DNA of 64,000 bases from Enorma phocaeensis (GTDB lineage: Bacteria > Actinomycetota > Coriobacteriia > Coriobacteriales > Coriobacteriaceae): assembly GCF_016901575.1 (NCBI RefSeq), contig NZ_JACJKQ010000003.1, positions 164,306-228,305 of the forward strand. The letters are read 5' to 3'. This document shows, piece after piece, positions 43,603-53,230 of the stretch. How positions within the stretch are numbered: the first letter of the stretch is position 1; every line of letters begins with the position of its first letter. The position numbers and the translations under genes are program-made. A model generated the notes under the pieces. It saw only the letters and a list, made by a program, of their open reading frames with translations, was not told where the DNA came from and did not search any database.

Positions 43603-45849
43603 TTACTTGATCTTCGTCGTGCCGGGGTCGAGATTCGGATCGGTCTCGTTCGCGGCACTTTGCAGCGTCTTGGTAAAGATGCCGTCGCCATGGTCGAACA
43701 GCTTCAAGTACTGCATGAGCGACAGCCGCCTTCTTGCCTCGGTCGCGTCGGCGCCCGCCTGGCTCATGCCCTCGACGCTGTTGCGGGCGGCCTCGCTCAG
43801 GTACCAGATGCCGTCGGCGTCGCAGTAGCCGGTGGTGTTGATGGCAGGCAGCGCTTCGCGCAGCGAGAGCTGCGCTTTCTGATAGTCCGAGAGCGGGGCG
43901 CCGACGATGTCCATCAGCATGGTGCCGAGGTAGTTGCACGACAGGTCGACCTCTTGGCTCGTCTGGTCGTTGCCGGCAACGTCGTAGTTCGCCCAGATCA
44001 CATAGTCGGTCTGCCAGAGGCGCTCGGTGTGGGTGGCGGCGTCTTCGCCCGTAAACCACAGGTCGTTATATTCCGAGGGGAAGTAGGGCTGGTGGTCGCC
44101 AAAGAAGACCACGATCACCTTGCGGTTCAGGTTCTGCAGCTTGCCGATGAACTCCTCGAGTGCCCGGTCGGACTCCTCGATGAGGGCGAGATACTCGTTG
44201 ACCTCGGCATCGTAGACGCCGTCGATGAGATAGTTGGTGCGCTTGTCGGCCGGGATGAGGCCCGTCTCGTAGCCGGAGTGGTTCTGCATGGTCACGTCGA
44301 AGATGAACTGCGGGTCCCCGTTGTTCTCCAAAAGCTCGAGGATGCGATCGTAGGTGGCATCGTCGGTCACCATGCCGCGGAGCGTGTCCGCCCCCTCGAA
44401 GTCATCGATGGTCAAGAACTCGTCGAAGCCCAGGTCGCGATAGACGTTCTCGCGATTCCAGTTGGTGCCGTGGTTGGGATGCATGGCAGTGGTGGTGTAC
44501 CCCAGGTCACGGAACTGATGCGCCAGGCTCTCGGTCTGGGTAAGGTTGTAGATGGTGTAGGGATAGACGCCCTGGCCCAAAAACGCCATGGAGTTGCCCG
44601 TCAAGAACTCGAACTCGGTGTTGCAGGTGCCGCCGCCATAGGCGGATACATAGAGACGTCCGCGCAGCAGGGCATCCGAGATGCTCTTGAAGTACTGCGG
44701 GCCCTGGTAGTTGGCATGCAGGAACTGGTAGATGGACAGGTCGGAGAAGGTCTCGTTCATGATGGCGATGACCGTCGGCTTTTCCTCGTCAAACTGTGCA
44801 GACGCTTGGGTGTGGGCGTCGCTTGCGCCCTCGTTGGCATCGTAGGACGCGGCGTATTCGTCGATGAGGTCCTGCGCCTCGCCGGCGTCGTAGCCCTTGG
44901 GCTTTGGCGGCACGATGGTCTGCGCGCTTGAGATAAACGCCGGGAGGAAGCCCTGGCGGTAATAGCTCTCAAGCGGTCGCCAGGTATACACCTGGATGCC
45001 GAGCGTGTTGTAGTAATCGATAAGCGTGACGTGGCAGGTCACGCCTGCGAGGCAGAGCACGCCGACCAGCAGGTTGGTCGCAAGGCGGCGGCGGTTGGCA
45101 ATAGCCCGCCCGGCGGGGCGCAGGGCTCCCGCAAGATGAAAGGAGACCATGCCGAGGGCGGCGAGCGCCAAGCCGTACAGGCAAAACGACGAAAGCGTAT
45201 AGGTGTAGCCGGTGCCCGCCACCGCGGCGGCGGTAGAAAGGGCCGAGAGGTCTCCCGGCTGGATGGGCGTTGACTTGAAGGTGATCACGAAGTATTCCGC
45301 GATGCCCAGGATGAAGAGTCCCAGCGCGAGAATCGCCGGCGCGCCTCCGCGGCGCTGGCCCAGGAAGAAGAGCCCGGCGGCCACGGCGGTGATGAGGGCG
45401 TACTCGAGGAGCAGGCAGAGGGGGTACATCCAGAGGATGTTGTGGTTGCTGGGAATCTCGAGCCCCAGCGTCGCCATGACGCCGCCCAGCAAGATGAAGG
45501 CGACCATGAGCACGAGCCTGCGAGGCAGACGCCCCTCAGCCGCGCAGAGAAGCTCCAGGCGTTCGCGCACCAAAGGGCGTGCAAAGCTGGCGCCCGCGCA
45601 GAGCGTAAGCGTCACGTTCATGATGATGGCGGCGAGCAGGTCTTGCTGCACGAGGCCGATGCCCGACCACGCGGCTATGAAAAGCTGCAGCGCCACAAAG
45701 ACGGCGCCCCATGCCATGCCGCTTACGTGCTGGTCGGTGCGCCTCGCGTCCGGGGTGTCGGCCGCGAGGGCGTGTGCGCGGCGTCGCGCGATAACGCCAA
45801 GGACGACGCTGGCGACGGCGAATATACAAGAAAGAAATGCCACGAGCAT
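43603..45849 (-). CDS. LTA synthase family sulfatase-like membrane enzyme
   Basis: A 748-residue protein: membrane helices over roughly the first 330 residues, then a long extracytoplasmic sulfatase/alkaline-phosphatase-fold domain. Metal-site and nucleophile motifs are visible: IAIMNETFSDLS, GGGTCNTEFEFLTG with the nucleophile Thr near residue 408, HPNHGTNWNRE and VVFFGDHQPYF. Enzymes of this family move glycerol phosphate from phosphatidylglycerol onto glycolipid or glycans. No glycolipid synthase is nearby, so the acceptor is open. Start: AAAGGAG lies 6 bases before ATG 45849; a long in-frame upstream extension (to 46413) is low-quality sequence over the divergent nitroreductase and was rejected. 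There are more helices than in standard LtaS (five). Confidence 0.9.
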   Translation of the reverse strand: MLVAFLSCIFAVASVVLGVIARRRAHALAADTPDARRTDQHVSGMAWGAVFVALQLFIAAWSGIGLVQQDLLAAIIMNVTLTLCAGASFARPLVRERLELLCAAEGRLPRRLVLMVAFILLGGVMATLGLEIPSNHNILWMYPLCLLLEYALITAVAAGLFFLGQRRGGAPAILALGLFILGIAEYFVITFKSTPIQPGDLSALSTAAAVAGTGYTYTLSSFCLYGLALAALGMVSFHLAGALRPAGRAIANRRRLATNLLVGVLCLAGVTCHVTLIDYYNTLGIQVYTWRPLESYYRQGFLPAFISSAQTIVPPKPKGYDAGEAQDLIDEYAASYDANEGASDAHTQASAQFDEEKPTVIAIMNETFSDLSIYQFLHANYQGPQYFKSISDALLRGRLYVSAYGGGTCNTEFEFLTGNSMAFLGQGVYPYTIYNLTQTESLAHQFRDLGYTTTAMHPNHGTNWNRENVYRDLGFDEFLTIDDFEGADTLRGMVTDDATYDRILELLENNGDPQFIFDVTMQNHSGYETGLIPADKRTNYLIDGVYDAEVNEYLALIEESDRALEEFIGKLQNLNRKVIVVFFGDHQPYFPSEYNDLWFTGEDAATHTERLWQTDYVIWANYDVAGNDQTSQEVDLSCNYLGTMLMDIVGAPLSDYQKAQLSLREALPAINTTGYCDADGIWYLSEAARNSVEGMSQAGADATEARRRLSLMQYLKLFDHGDGIFTKTLQSAANETDPNLDPGTTKIK

Positions 45850-46171
45850 AAGGGCTCCTTTACCGGTCATGCGCGGCGGTGTATGCACCCACGTGCCGCC
45901 TGGATGAGTCCTGACAGGCAGCTGATGTGATCCTGACAATACAACGCAACCTATGGTAGCGTCCGTTTGTCGAGATTCTATCGACGCGCTTGCCCTCTTC
46001 GCCGAATAGGCACGTACCGTGCAAGGCGGCCTGCGGCCGACGGAACGGGTGTGTGCGGCGCGGGACGGATGATATGCGAGATAATGGGAACGGCTCGACA
46101 TCCCGCGCGGCTGGCTGCACGCACGCGGGCCGCCGCCACAGCTGCCACAGATTTCCCGCAAGGAGGCCACC
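45850..46171. other. Divergent intergenic region
   Basis: 322 bases between the LTA-synthase-like gene (minus) and the nitroreductase gene (plus). The octamer TCCTGACA occurs twice, at 45909 and 45931 (22 bases apart, two helical turns), which may be part of a promoter or regulator site. No gene is seen. Confidence 0.4.
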
Positions 46172-46981
46172 ATGGAGTCCATCCCCGAGGCGTACGCCGC
46201 AAACCCCGTGCTCGCGAGCATCGAGCAGCGCTCGTCTACCAGGCAGTTTGCCTCTAAGGCGCCCACGCCCGAGCAGCGCCAGGCTGTGCTGCACGCTGCG
46301 ACCCGCGCGCCCTCGGCAGGCGCCATGATGATGTACTCGATCATCGACATCCAAGAGCCCTCGACGCTCGAGCGGCTGGCGGTGCTCTGCGACAACCAGC
46401 CGTTTATCGCCAAGGCGCCGTGGGCGCTCGTCTTTGTGGTGGACTATGCCAAGTGGATCGCCCTGTTTGAGCATGTGGGCTGCTTTACCGACGAGTTTGC
46501 CGAGCGCTGCGGCAAGGCCCCGCGCCGGGCTCCCCACATGGGCGACTTTGCCATAGCGGCGCAGGACGCGGTCATCGCGGCGCAGACGGCCGCCATCGCC
46601 GCCGAGGCGGTGGGACTTGGCAGTTGCTATATCGGAGACGTGGTAGAGCAGGCCGAGCAGATGGCGGAGCTGCTCAAGTTGCCCCCGCACACCATGCCGC
46701 TCTCGATGCTGGTTGTGGGCGTGCCCGCAAAGGAGCGTCCCGCGACGCCGCATCCGGTGACAAACATCGTCATGCCCGAGCGCTATCGCCCGGCCGACGA
46801 GGCGACCTTGGACGCGCAGGTGGCCGAGATGGACGCGATGTTTAGGCCCCATGCCACAGAGCCCGGCGAGCGTGTGCGCGACATCTACGTCCGCAAGCAC
46901 ACGAGTGCGTTCATGGCCGAGATGGACCGCTCCGTGCGTGCCTGGATCGACAACTGGACAGGCGAGAAGCCGCTGCTCTAA
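46172..46981 (+). CDS. Nitroreductase-family flavoprotein
   Basis: A 269-residue FMN-dependent oxidoreductase. The N-terminal SIEQRSSTRQFASKAPTPEQ with RAPSAGAMMMYS binds FMN phosphate, and the GLGSCYIGDVVEQAEQMAEL helix and VVGVPAKERPATPHPV region are typical of NfsA/FRP-type NADPH flavin or nitro reductases. It probably acts as a dimer in the cytoplasm. AAGGAGG lies 5 bases before ATG 46172. Single gene, divergent from the LTA-synthase-like gene. In anaerobic gut bacteria such enzymes reduce nitroaromatics or quinones; the physiological substrate is unknown. Confidence 0.9.
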   Translation: MESIPEAYAANPVLASIEQRSSTRQFASKAPTPEQRQAVLHAATRAPSAGAMMMYSIIDIQEPSTLERLAVLCDNQPFIAKAPWALVFVVDYAKWIALFEHVGCFTDEFAERCGKAPRRAPHMGDFAIAAQDAVIAAQTAAIAAEAVGLGSCYIGDVVEQAEQMAELLKLPPHTMPLSMLVVGVPAKERPATPHPVTNIVMPERYRPADEATLDAQVAEMDAMFRPHATEPGERVRDIYVRKHTSAFMAEMDRSVRAWIDNWTGEKPLL

Positions 46982-47084
46982 GGTGTCGCACGCCACGCGC
47001 CCGCCGGCGCGGTAGCTGCGGACGGGGTCGCCCATGCATGCGAAAAAGCGCTCGAGAGGGCTCTGAAGTCGCATCGGCTGATGA

Positions 47085-47110
47085 ATCAGTGGTTCCTATC
47101 AGTGGTTCCT
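47085..47110. repeat. Tandem 13-base repeat
   Basis: ATCAGTGGTTCCT occurs twice without a gap. It is just upstream of the kup terminator in a convergent gap and may be a replication-slippage duplication. Confidence 0.7.
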
Positions 47111-47127
47111 TAGAGATGCCAAGGATG

Positions 47128-47171
47128 AAAAAGCCTCCCATCCCTGGACTTGAAGCCATGGGATGGGAGGC
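47128..47171 (-). terminator. Terminator of kup
   Basis: GCCTCCCATCCC (47133-47144) pairs perfectly with GGGATGGGAGGC (47160-47171). On the minus strand it is followed by TTTTTCATCC. Confidence 0.9.
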
Positions 47172-47219
47172 GGTCGTTGAGGGGTTGGAAGTGGGCCGAG
47201 GCGTGTTGCGCCTGCGCGG

Positions 47220-49379
47220 CTACGGCCTGTCGTTGGGGGACACGCGCACGAGCTTGCTCATGCTGGTGAACTTGATGAACAGCGGCACGTACTCCACGAG
47301 CACCGACGAGTTCTCAAGGCCATACCAGCGTGCGGGCGAGCCGGCGACGCTGCGGATGGCGTACTTGAGCGCGATGGCGGTGCGCTCCTTGGAATCGACG
47401 TCGGACTCCTGCGCCAGGGTCTTGCGAAGCATGCAGAACTTGAAGGAGCCGATAGGGCCTGGCTTCTTGTACACGGAGTACTCGTGGGTCTGCGGGGGCA
47501 GCTCGCCGGAGACGGAGAGGTCGGTGACCACCTGGCGCAGATAGGCGTTCACGCGCTGGTTGACCTTATAGCCCAGGTACAGGTGCACGCGGAACACGTA
47601 GTCGGTGCCAAAGGACTCGACCGAATACGCATAGGTATGCGGGTCGTCGGTGACCTCGACGTTCACAAACCACCAGGCGCGCGCACGCTTGGGATGCTTG
47701 TCCAGGATGGAGTAGAGGATGTCGCGGTCGAGGTAGTCGGTGTTGGTGTCGTTGGTGAGGTAGACCAGGTTGTCGCTCACCAGGTCGTAGGTGGTGTCGT
47801 CGCGCAGGCGCTCGAGTTGCTTGAGGTAGTTGCGCACCGGCAGCAGCGTGGCCTGGCGGCGCTCCACGGCGGTGCCGGCATACCAGCACAGCATGACGCC
47901 CATGATGAGGGCGGCGAGCAGGATGGTGAAGTAGCCGCCGTGGAAGAACTTGGTGAGCGAGGAGCCAAAGAAGAAGCCCTCGAGCGCGATGAAGAACGCC
48001 AGGAAGATCCAGGGGAACAGCTTGAGCTTGCGCACCTTGTGCAGGTACACAAACAGAAGCGTCGTGGTGGAGAGCATGGTGATGGTGATGGCCAGGCCGT
48101 AGGCGCTCTCCATATGCGCCGAGCTCTGGAACAGCAGCACCACGATCACGCAGCCCGCCCACATGACGTAGTTCACCATGGGGATATAGAGCTGGCCCTT
48201 GGTCTCGGCGGGGTAGAAGATCTGCATGTGCGGCATGAGGTCCAGGCGGCTCGCCTCGGACACGAGCGAGAAGGCGCCGGTGATGAGCGCCTGCGACGCG
48301 ATGATGGCCGCAAGCACCGAGAACACCACGCCGAAGGGACGCACGAAGTCGGGAAGCATCTGGAAGAAGGGGTTGAGGTCCTCGATGACGGCAAGGCCGG
48401 TGTTGCCGGCGTTTGCCAGCAGCCAAGCGCCCTGGCCCAGGTAGCTCAGGATGAGGCAGACCTTCACGAACGGCCAGGTGGCGTAGATGTTGCCGCGGCC
48501 CACGTGGCCCATGTCGGAGTACAGGGCCTCGGCGCCGGTCGTGGCAAGGAAGCAGCTGCCCAAGATCATGATGCCCGCATGGTTGTGGGAGCTAAAGAGG
48601 AACTGGATGCCGTAGAGCGGGTTGATGGCGAGCAGCACCTTGGGGTTGGTGAAGGTGAAAAGGAGGCCGGTGATGCCCAAGAACAGGAACCATCCCAGCA
48701 TGACGGGGCCAAAGGCCCGTCCGATCTTGCTGGTGCCGGCGCGCTGGACCAAGAACAGCACGCACACGATAACGAGCGTGATGATCACCACGTTCATCTG
48801 GTTGTCGCCGATAAGAGCATGCGTTTCGGGGATGGTGCGCAGGCCCTCGACGCCCGTGGTGATGGTGACGGCGGGGGTGAGCACGCCGTCGGCCAGAAGC
48901 GCCGAGCCGCCGAGCATGGCGGGGATGATGAGCCACTTGCCGTAGCGGCGCACGATGCTATAGAGGGCGAAGATGCCGCCTTCGCCATGGTTGTCGGCCT
49001 TGAGGGAGACGAGGACGTACTTCACCGTGGTGAGCAGCGTGACCGTCCAGATGACCAGCGAGAGCGCGCCGAGCACGAACTCCTCGGTGATGCTCATGAT
49101 GCCGCCCTGGCCTGCCAGCAGCGCCTTGGTGACATACATGGGCGAGGTGCCGATGTCGCCGTACACGACGCCGATGGTGACGAGCATGGCTGCCAGGCTT
49201 ACGGGGATGGCGGCCCCGCCGTGGTGCGAACCCCTCGGGTCGCGATGCTCCTTCGCCGCGCCGCCGGCCTTTTTCTTCGACGGGCGCTTGAGGCTCAGCG
49301 TGCCCGTGCCTCCCGGCGAGGCAACGCCGTCCGTCGCGTCATCCGTGCGACGAGACTCGATATCTGATTGTTCGGACAT
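47220..49379 (-). CDS. kup: Kup-family potassium uptake protein
   Basis: A 719-residue transporter. After a polar 58-residue cytoplasmic N-terminus come twelve hydrophobic segments, with the family's signature at the first (VVYGDIGTSPMYVTKALL), then ADNHGEGGIFALYSIVRRYG, ADGVLTPAVTITTGVEGLR, CFLATTGAEALYSDMGHVGR and SQALITGAFSLVSEASRLDL. A roughly 200-residue cytoplasmic C-terminal domain follows. Kup imports K+ with H+ and matters at low external K+ and in acid. TAGGAG lies 6 bases before ATG 49379. Single gene with its own terminator. The Lys/Arg-rich N-terminus (RPSKKKAGG) is longer than in E. coli Kup. Confidence 0.95.
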   Translation of the reverse strand: MSEQSDIESRRTDDATDGVASPGGTGTLSLKRPSKKKAGGAAKEHRDPRGSHHGGAAIPVSLAAMLVTIGVVYGDIGTSPMYVTKALLAGQGGIMSITEEFVLGALSLVIWTVTLLTTVKYVLVSLKADNHGEGGIFALYSIVRRYGKWLIIPAMLGGSALLADGVLTPAVTITTGVEGLRTIPETHALIGDNQMNVVIITLVIVCVLFLVQRAGTSKIGRAFGPVMLGWFLFLGITGLLFTFTNPKVLLAINPLYGIQFLFSSHNHAGIMILGSCFLATTGAEALYSDMGHVGRGNIYATWPFVKVCLILSYLGQGAWLLANAGNTGLAVIEDLNPFFQMLPDFVRPFGVVFSVLAAIIASQALITGAFSLVSEASRLDLMPHMQIFYPAETKGQLYIPMVNYVMWAGCVIVVLLFQSSAHMESAYGLAITITMLSTTTLLFVYLHKVRKLKLFPWIFLAFFIALEGFFFGSSLTKFFHGGYFTILLAALIMGVMLCWYAGTAVERRQATLLPVRNYLKQLERLRDDTTYDLVSDNLVYLTNDTNTDYLDRDILYSILDKHPKRARAWWFVNVEVTDDPHTYAYSVESFGTDYVFRVHLYLGYKVNQRVNAYLRQVVTDLSVSGELPPQTHEYSVYKKPGPIGSFKFCMLRKTLAQESDVDSKERTAIALKYAIRSVAGSPARWYGLENSSVLVEYVPLFIKFTSMSKLVRVSPNDRP

Positions 49380-49533
49380 GGGTGCTCCTAATCAGGAAAA
49401 CGTGCCGCTCGGCGGCAGGTCCAACTGAGGCGCGCTCGCAGGCGCGATAGAGAGCCATTGTATCAGATGGGCGTATGGCGAGCTGCCGGCAGGGCACTTT
49501 GCCCCTGAGCAGCGAAGAGCGCCCATCGCAACG

Positions 49534-52110
49534 CTAGCTCATGCGACGTACGAGGTAGCACTTGTGGATGCGTGGATTGCGGGAGAAATCCTCGGGGATG
49601 GTCTGCGCCGTGATGTCCTCGATGACGACGCCTGCGGAAGCGAGCTCCTCGACGCGCGGCTTGAAGGTCCGCAGGTTGCACGAGAAGATGGCCTCGCCGC
49701 CGGGGGTGAGCAGCCCCGCGACCCCCTCCAGCAGCTCGACGTGGTCGCGCTGCACGTCAAACGAGCGCCTGCTCATCTTGGCGGAGTTTGAGAACGTGGG
49801 AGGGTCGCAGAAGATGAGGTCCCAGCGGTTCGCGGTTCGGCGCATGTCTCGGATCCAGGCGAGCACGTCGGCGCGCACAAAGTGGTGCTCGCCTCCGGTG
49901 AACCTGTTGAGCTCCATGTTGCGCTCGGCCCAATCGAGGTAGGTGTTAGAGAGGTCCACCGTCACCGTCTCCTCCACGCCCGCGTCCGCCGCGTAGCAGG
50001 TGGCGGTGCCGGTGTAGGCAAACAGGTTCAAAAACCAGCGCCTGCCGCGGGCGCGCTCGCGCACCATGCCGCGCGTGACGCGATGGTCCAAAAAGATGCC
50101 GGTATCCAGATAGTCGTCAAAGTTGACGGCGAAGGTGAGCCCGCCTTCCTCGATGAGGGGGAGCTTGCGGTCGCGCGGGGCTCCGTGTCCCGTGCCCTGG
50201 CCGGTCTGCACGCCGTGTGGGGAGGAGCCCCGGCCGGCTGCCTGGCGGGCGTGCGGGGCAGCGCCCGCGCCGGAGCTTCGAGGCTTCTGCGCATATTGCG
50301 AGCCTCCGCGCGAGCGCATGCGGGCCTTGGCGTAGACGTGTGCGGGCTCCACGTCGAGCACGCGCGGAGCGATTGTCAGAATATCGAGCATGCGGGCCTG
50401 CGCAAGCGCGGGATCGACGCTTTTGGGGGCGGCGTACTCCGCCACCACGAGCCAGCGACCCGGGGTCGCCGCCGATCCCTCGTAGAGGTCGATGGCGGCG
50501 GCGTAGTCGGGCAGGTCGGCGTCGTAGACGCGATAACAGGTGACGCCCTCGCGCTTCGCCCAGCGACGGCGCAGGCGCGCCACCTTCATGAGGCGTCGGG
50601 CAAACTGCTCAGACTCGGGGACGAGCACCGGCACCGGCTTGCCCTGGCCTACATCGACGGTGGCCAGGGTCTCGGCGCTCTCGGACGTCTGGGGTTTCTG
50701 CTTTTGGGCCCTGCGCCTCATGTCTTTGGCGCTCGGGGCGCCCGTGCTGGCGGCATCCTCGGCACGGCCGCCGTCCCCACCGGCGCCGCTGGGCTCCGCC
50801 ACATCTTCGCGGGCGTTCTCTGGGGCGACGGCGCCTGCTGACCGCATGGAGCTGCTGCCGGCGGGGAGGTCCGCAGGGGTGCCAGCAGATGCCCCCATAG
50901 GTCCAAAGCGCTTGATCGTTGCCTCTTCGTTGTTGGGGCGCACGGCTTGCTCTCCAGAAGCTGGCCCGAGGGCGCGGCTCAGCACCTCGTCAAAGGAGAG
51001 CACCGCCGCGGGCAGTGCATCAAAGGGGGCATGGCTCCGCAGCTCGCGCGCGAGCGCAACGACGGCGGGCGCGAGCGTTAGGGGGAGCTCGGTCGTATCG
51101 GCAAGCATGCCGCCGCGCGCCCCTGCCTCTCCCGCCTGCTTGTCGGGCCCGCTCGGCAGGGCGACGAGCACGGCATGAAGGTCGGGCTCGACGATGTGTG
51201 CCACGTCTTCAATTCCAGCTAGGTGGAAAAGCCGCTTGGCAAATCCACGCGCACGCGCGTCGGCATCGGTCGCCACGAGGACGGCTCCGGCTTCGCGCAT
51301 GCGGCGCGCCCCGGTCTCCGCGCGCCTTGCTGCCTCGTTGCGGATGCGCTCCCATGCCGCCTCGTCATGCTGCGCCCAGCCCATGAAGCCCCATGTTCGG
51401 CGTGTCACGCCAGGCGCTCGGTCTGCAAGCATGAGCGCTGCCTCAAGCTCGGCGCCGCCGCCGGCACATGAAATGTCGACGTAGGCGGGCGCCGGCGCCT
51501 CGGGATCGTCATGGAAGGCGCGGCATGCCTCCGGCAGCCCCAGCTCGTACAGCAGCAAGGCGGCATAGTCAGGACGCAGCACATGTGCCGAGGGGCCGGA
51601 AGCGTGGCGGGTCGCTGCGCGGGGGAGTCGACGGAAGAGGGGCTCTCCGGAAAGGTCAAACGAAAGCGTCGCCTTGTTTCCACGAATCGACAGCACGAGA
51701 TGCGCATCGGGGCGCTCGGTATCGATGGAGGGGCGTACCCCGGCCACCTCCATCATGTGGTCGCAGACGGCGTCTTTGACGCGCAGCGCCGCAAAGCGTC
51801 CGTCGCGAAGGCGGTCGTTGGAGCCGTTGGCGCTCACGGCAATGGTCGCCCCCAGGCGCAGGATGCGCTCCCAGGGCATGGCGCGCACCGCGGCATAGAG
51901 GGCGTCGGCATCGGGAGCCGAAAAGCGTGCGAGCACGGTGAGCACGCGGCTCGCAAGGTGCGACCACAGGCAGGCCTGATACGCGTCGCCTGCATCGCCC
52001 TCGAACGTCACGCGTCCCTGGAGCTTGCGCACGCGCGCAAGCCCGAGCGCGCGCAGCTCGTCGGCAAGCGCGTCCTCGAAGCCGGTGGGGCAGCTTGCAT
52101 ACAGTTCCAT
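49534..52110 (-). CDS. rlmL: RlmKL-like 23S rRNA methyltransferase with degenerate RlmL half
   Basis: An 858-residue homologue of E. coli RlmKL (THUMP, RlmL MTase, RlmK MTase). The N-terminal half aligns well (RAPGVTRRTWGFMGWAQHDE), but its SAM motif reads VDISCAGGGAE from residue 211 where VDPMCGSGT is expected, and the catalytic NPPYGER is replaced by ALPSGPD from 317. So m2G2445 formation is unlikely from this half. A roughly 120-residue Ala/Gly/Ser-rich insert separates the halves. The C-terminal RlmK half is intact: DYLDTGIFLDHR, LNLFAYTGTATCYAADAG and CDPPTFSNSAKM (Asp769), expected to make m7G2069. ATG 52110 follows GAAAGG. A possible minus -10 (TATAAT) is at 52184-52189. Confidence 0.88.
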   Translation of the reverse strand: MELYASCPTGFEDALADELRALGLARVRKLQGRVTFEGDAGDAYQACLWSHLASRVLTVLARFSAPDADALYAAVRAMPWERILRLGATIAVSANGSNDRLRDGRFAALRVKDAVCDHMMEVAGVRPSIDTERPDAHLVLSIRGNKATLSFDLSGEPLFRRLPRAATRHASGPSAHVLRPDYAALLLYELGLPEACRAFHDDPEAPAPAYVDISCAGGGAELEAALMLADRAPGVTRRTWGFMGWAQHDEAAWERIRNEAARRAETGARRMREAGAVLVATDADARARGFAKRLFHLAGIEDVAHIVEPDLHAVLVALPSGPDKQAGEAGARGGMLADTTELPLTLAPAVVALARELRSHAPFDALPAAVLSFDEVLSRALGPASGEQAVRPNNEEATIKRFGPMGASAGTPADLPAGSSSMRSAGAVAPENAREDVAEPSGAGGDGGRAEDAASTGAPSAKDMRRRAQKQKPQTSESAETLATVDVGQGKPVPVLVPESEQFARRLMKVARLRRRWAKREGVTCYRVYDADLPDYAAAIDLYEGSAATPGRWLVVAEYAAPKSVDPALAQARMLDILTIAPRVLDVEPAHVYAKARMRSRGGSQYAQKPRSSGAGAAPHARQAAGRGSSPHGVQTGQGTGHGAPRDRKLPLIEEGGLTFAVNFDDYLDTGIFLDHRVTRGMVRERARGRRWFLNLFAYTGTATCYAADAGVEETVTVDLSNTYLDWAERNMELNRFTGGEHHFVRADVLAWIRDMRRTANRWDLIFCDPPTFSNSAKMSRRSFDVQRDHVELLEGVAGLLTPGGEAIFSCNLRTFKPRVEELASAGVVIEDITAQTIPEDFSRNPRIHKCYLVRRMS

Positions 52111-52276
52111 GACAGGCCTTTCAGTCGCGGGATGTTTGCCCAATATCGGTGCGAATGCTTGGGCGGGGCGGTTTGGTGGAACCATTATATGATGCGTCGG
52201 CGGATGGTTTTTGCGGGCGCTCTTTGCTGCCTATTATCATCTGGCGAAAATGCCTACCTATGGAAGGGAATGCACC

Positions 52277-53104
52277 ATGGATCTTGCCCCGCGTGACGAT
52301 CGCGCCACCCTGTTTTTCGACGTCGACGGAACCATCATCCACCACCCTGCCGACGCCGATACAGGTGAGACGGTGGCGAACGCGGTTCCCACGCCGGCGG
52401 TCGTCAGCGCCTTCCACCGTCTGCGCGATGAGGGGCATCACACCTTCATCTGCACCGGCAGGCCGCTTTGCCTCGTGTCCCAGGCGCTCAGGGACCTGCG
52501 TCCGACCGGCCTTGTGACCTCGGCCGGAGCATGCCTGGTCATCGACGGCAAGGTCGCGTCCGAGGAAGTCATTCCCGAGGACGTGCTGGTGGAAACCATC
52601 GAGCGCATCGTCGACGCCGGGGCGCAGGTGCTTCTCGAGGGCACCGAGGGCTGCGTGGCGCTCGTCCCGAGCGGAGAGAAGTATCACGGAATCCCGGGGG
52701 TCGCTACTGCGAGAGATCTGGACGGCGTGAGGCGGGTCTCCAACATGCGTTTCTGCAAGTTCTCCTATGAAGACGACCAGCTCGATCGCGTGTGCGAGCT
52801 CGGCGGCTTTCTGGATCGGTATTTTGTTCGCTACGACCTGGGTCTGGGGTGTGGGGAGGCCTGCCTCATAGGGCTCGACAAGGCGACCGGCGTGCGCCGC
52901 GCGCTCGAGTATCTGGGCATCGGTTTTCACAACACCTATGCGTTTGGGGACTCCGAGAACGACCTGCCCATGCTCCGCGCCGTCGAGACGCCTGTCGCCA
53001 TGGGCAACGCGCTTCAAAGCGTAAAGGACGCTGCGGTCTACGTGACGAGGGCGGTTGAAGAAGACGGCGTGCCCGCTGCGCTCGAACACTTCGGACTGCT
53101 GTAG
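52277..53104 (+). CDS. HAD-superfamily Cof-type phosphatase
   Basis: A 275-residue HAD IIB phosphatase. Motif I is FFDVDGTII, motif II the Thr of ICTGRP, motif III LDKATGVRRAL (Lys), motif IV GDSENDLPML. The cap domain sits between motifs II and III as in Cof/YidA sugar phosphatases. A cytoplasmic dephosphorylation of a sugar phosphate or cofactor is expected; the substrate is unknown. GGAAGGG lies before ATG 52277 (MDLAPRDD); an in-frame extension to 52211 has no such site. It is divergent from the RlmKL-like gene and followed by a repeat-bearing gap. Confidence 0.9.
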   Translation: MDLAPRDDRATLFFDVDGTIIHHPADADTGETVANAVPTPAVVSAFHRLRDEGHHTFICTGRPLCLVSQALRDLRPTGLVTSAGACLVIDGKVASEEVIPEDVLVETIERIVDAGAQVLLEGTEGCVALVPSGEKYHGIPGVATARDLDGVRRVSNMRFCKFSYEDDQLDRVCELGGFLDRYFVRYDLGLGCGEACLIGLDKATGVRRALEYLGIGFHNTYAFGDSENDLPMLRAVETPVAMGNALQSVKDAAVYVTRAVEEDGVPAALEHFGLL

Positions 53105-53230
53105 GTAGGCTGGTCATACAGAAGCTGGTGCAGACGCATTCGATTGGACTTTATGGCCTTCGGTCGGTCAGCGCTTCCCTGCAATGTGTTCTGCACGCGT
53201 CTAGCGAATCGTGGGCGTGCGACATGGATT

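Noticed and set aside
45850..46413. N-terminal extension of the LTA-synthase-like protein by 188 residues
   Set aside because: The extra sequence is low-complexity, overlaps the divergent nitroreductase gene, and the start at 45849 has a perfect ribosome binding site and leads straight into the first membrane helix.
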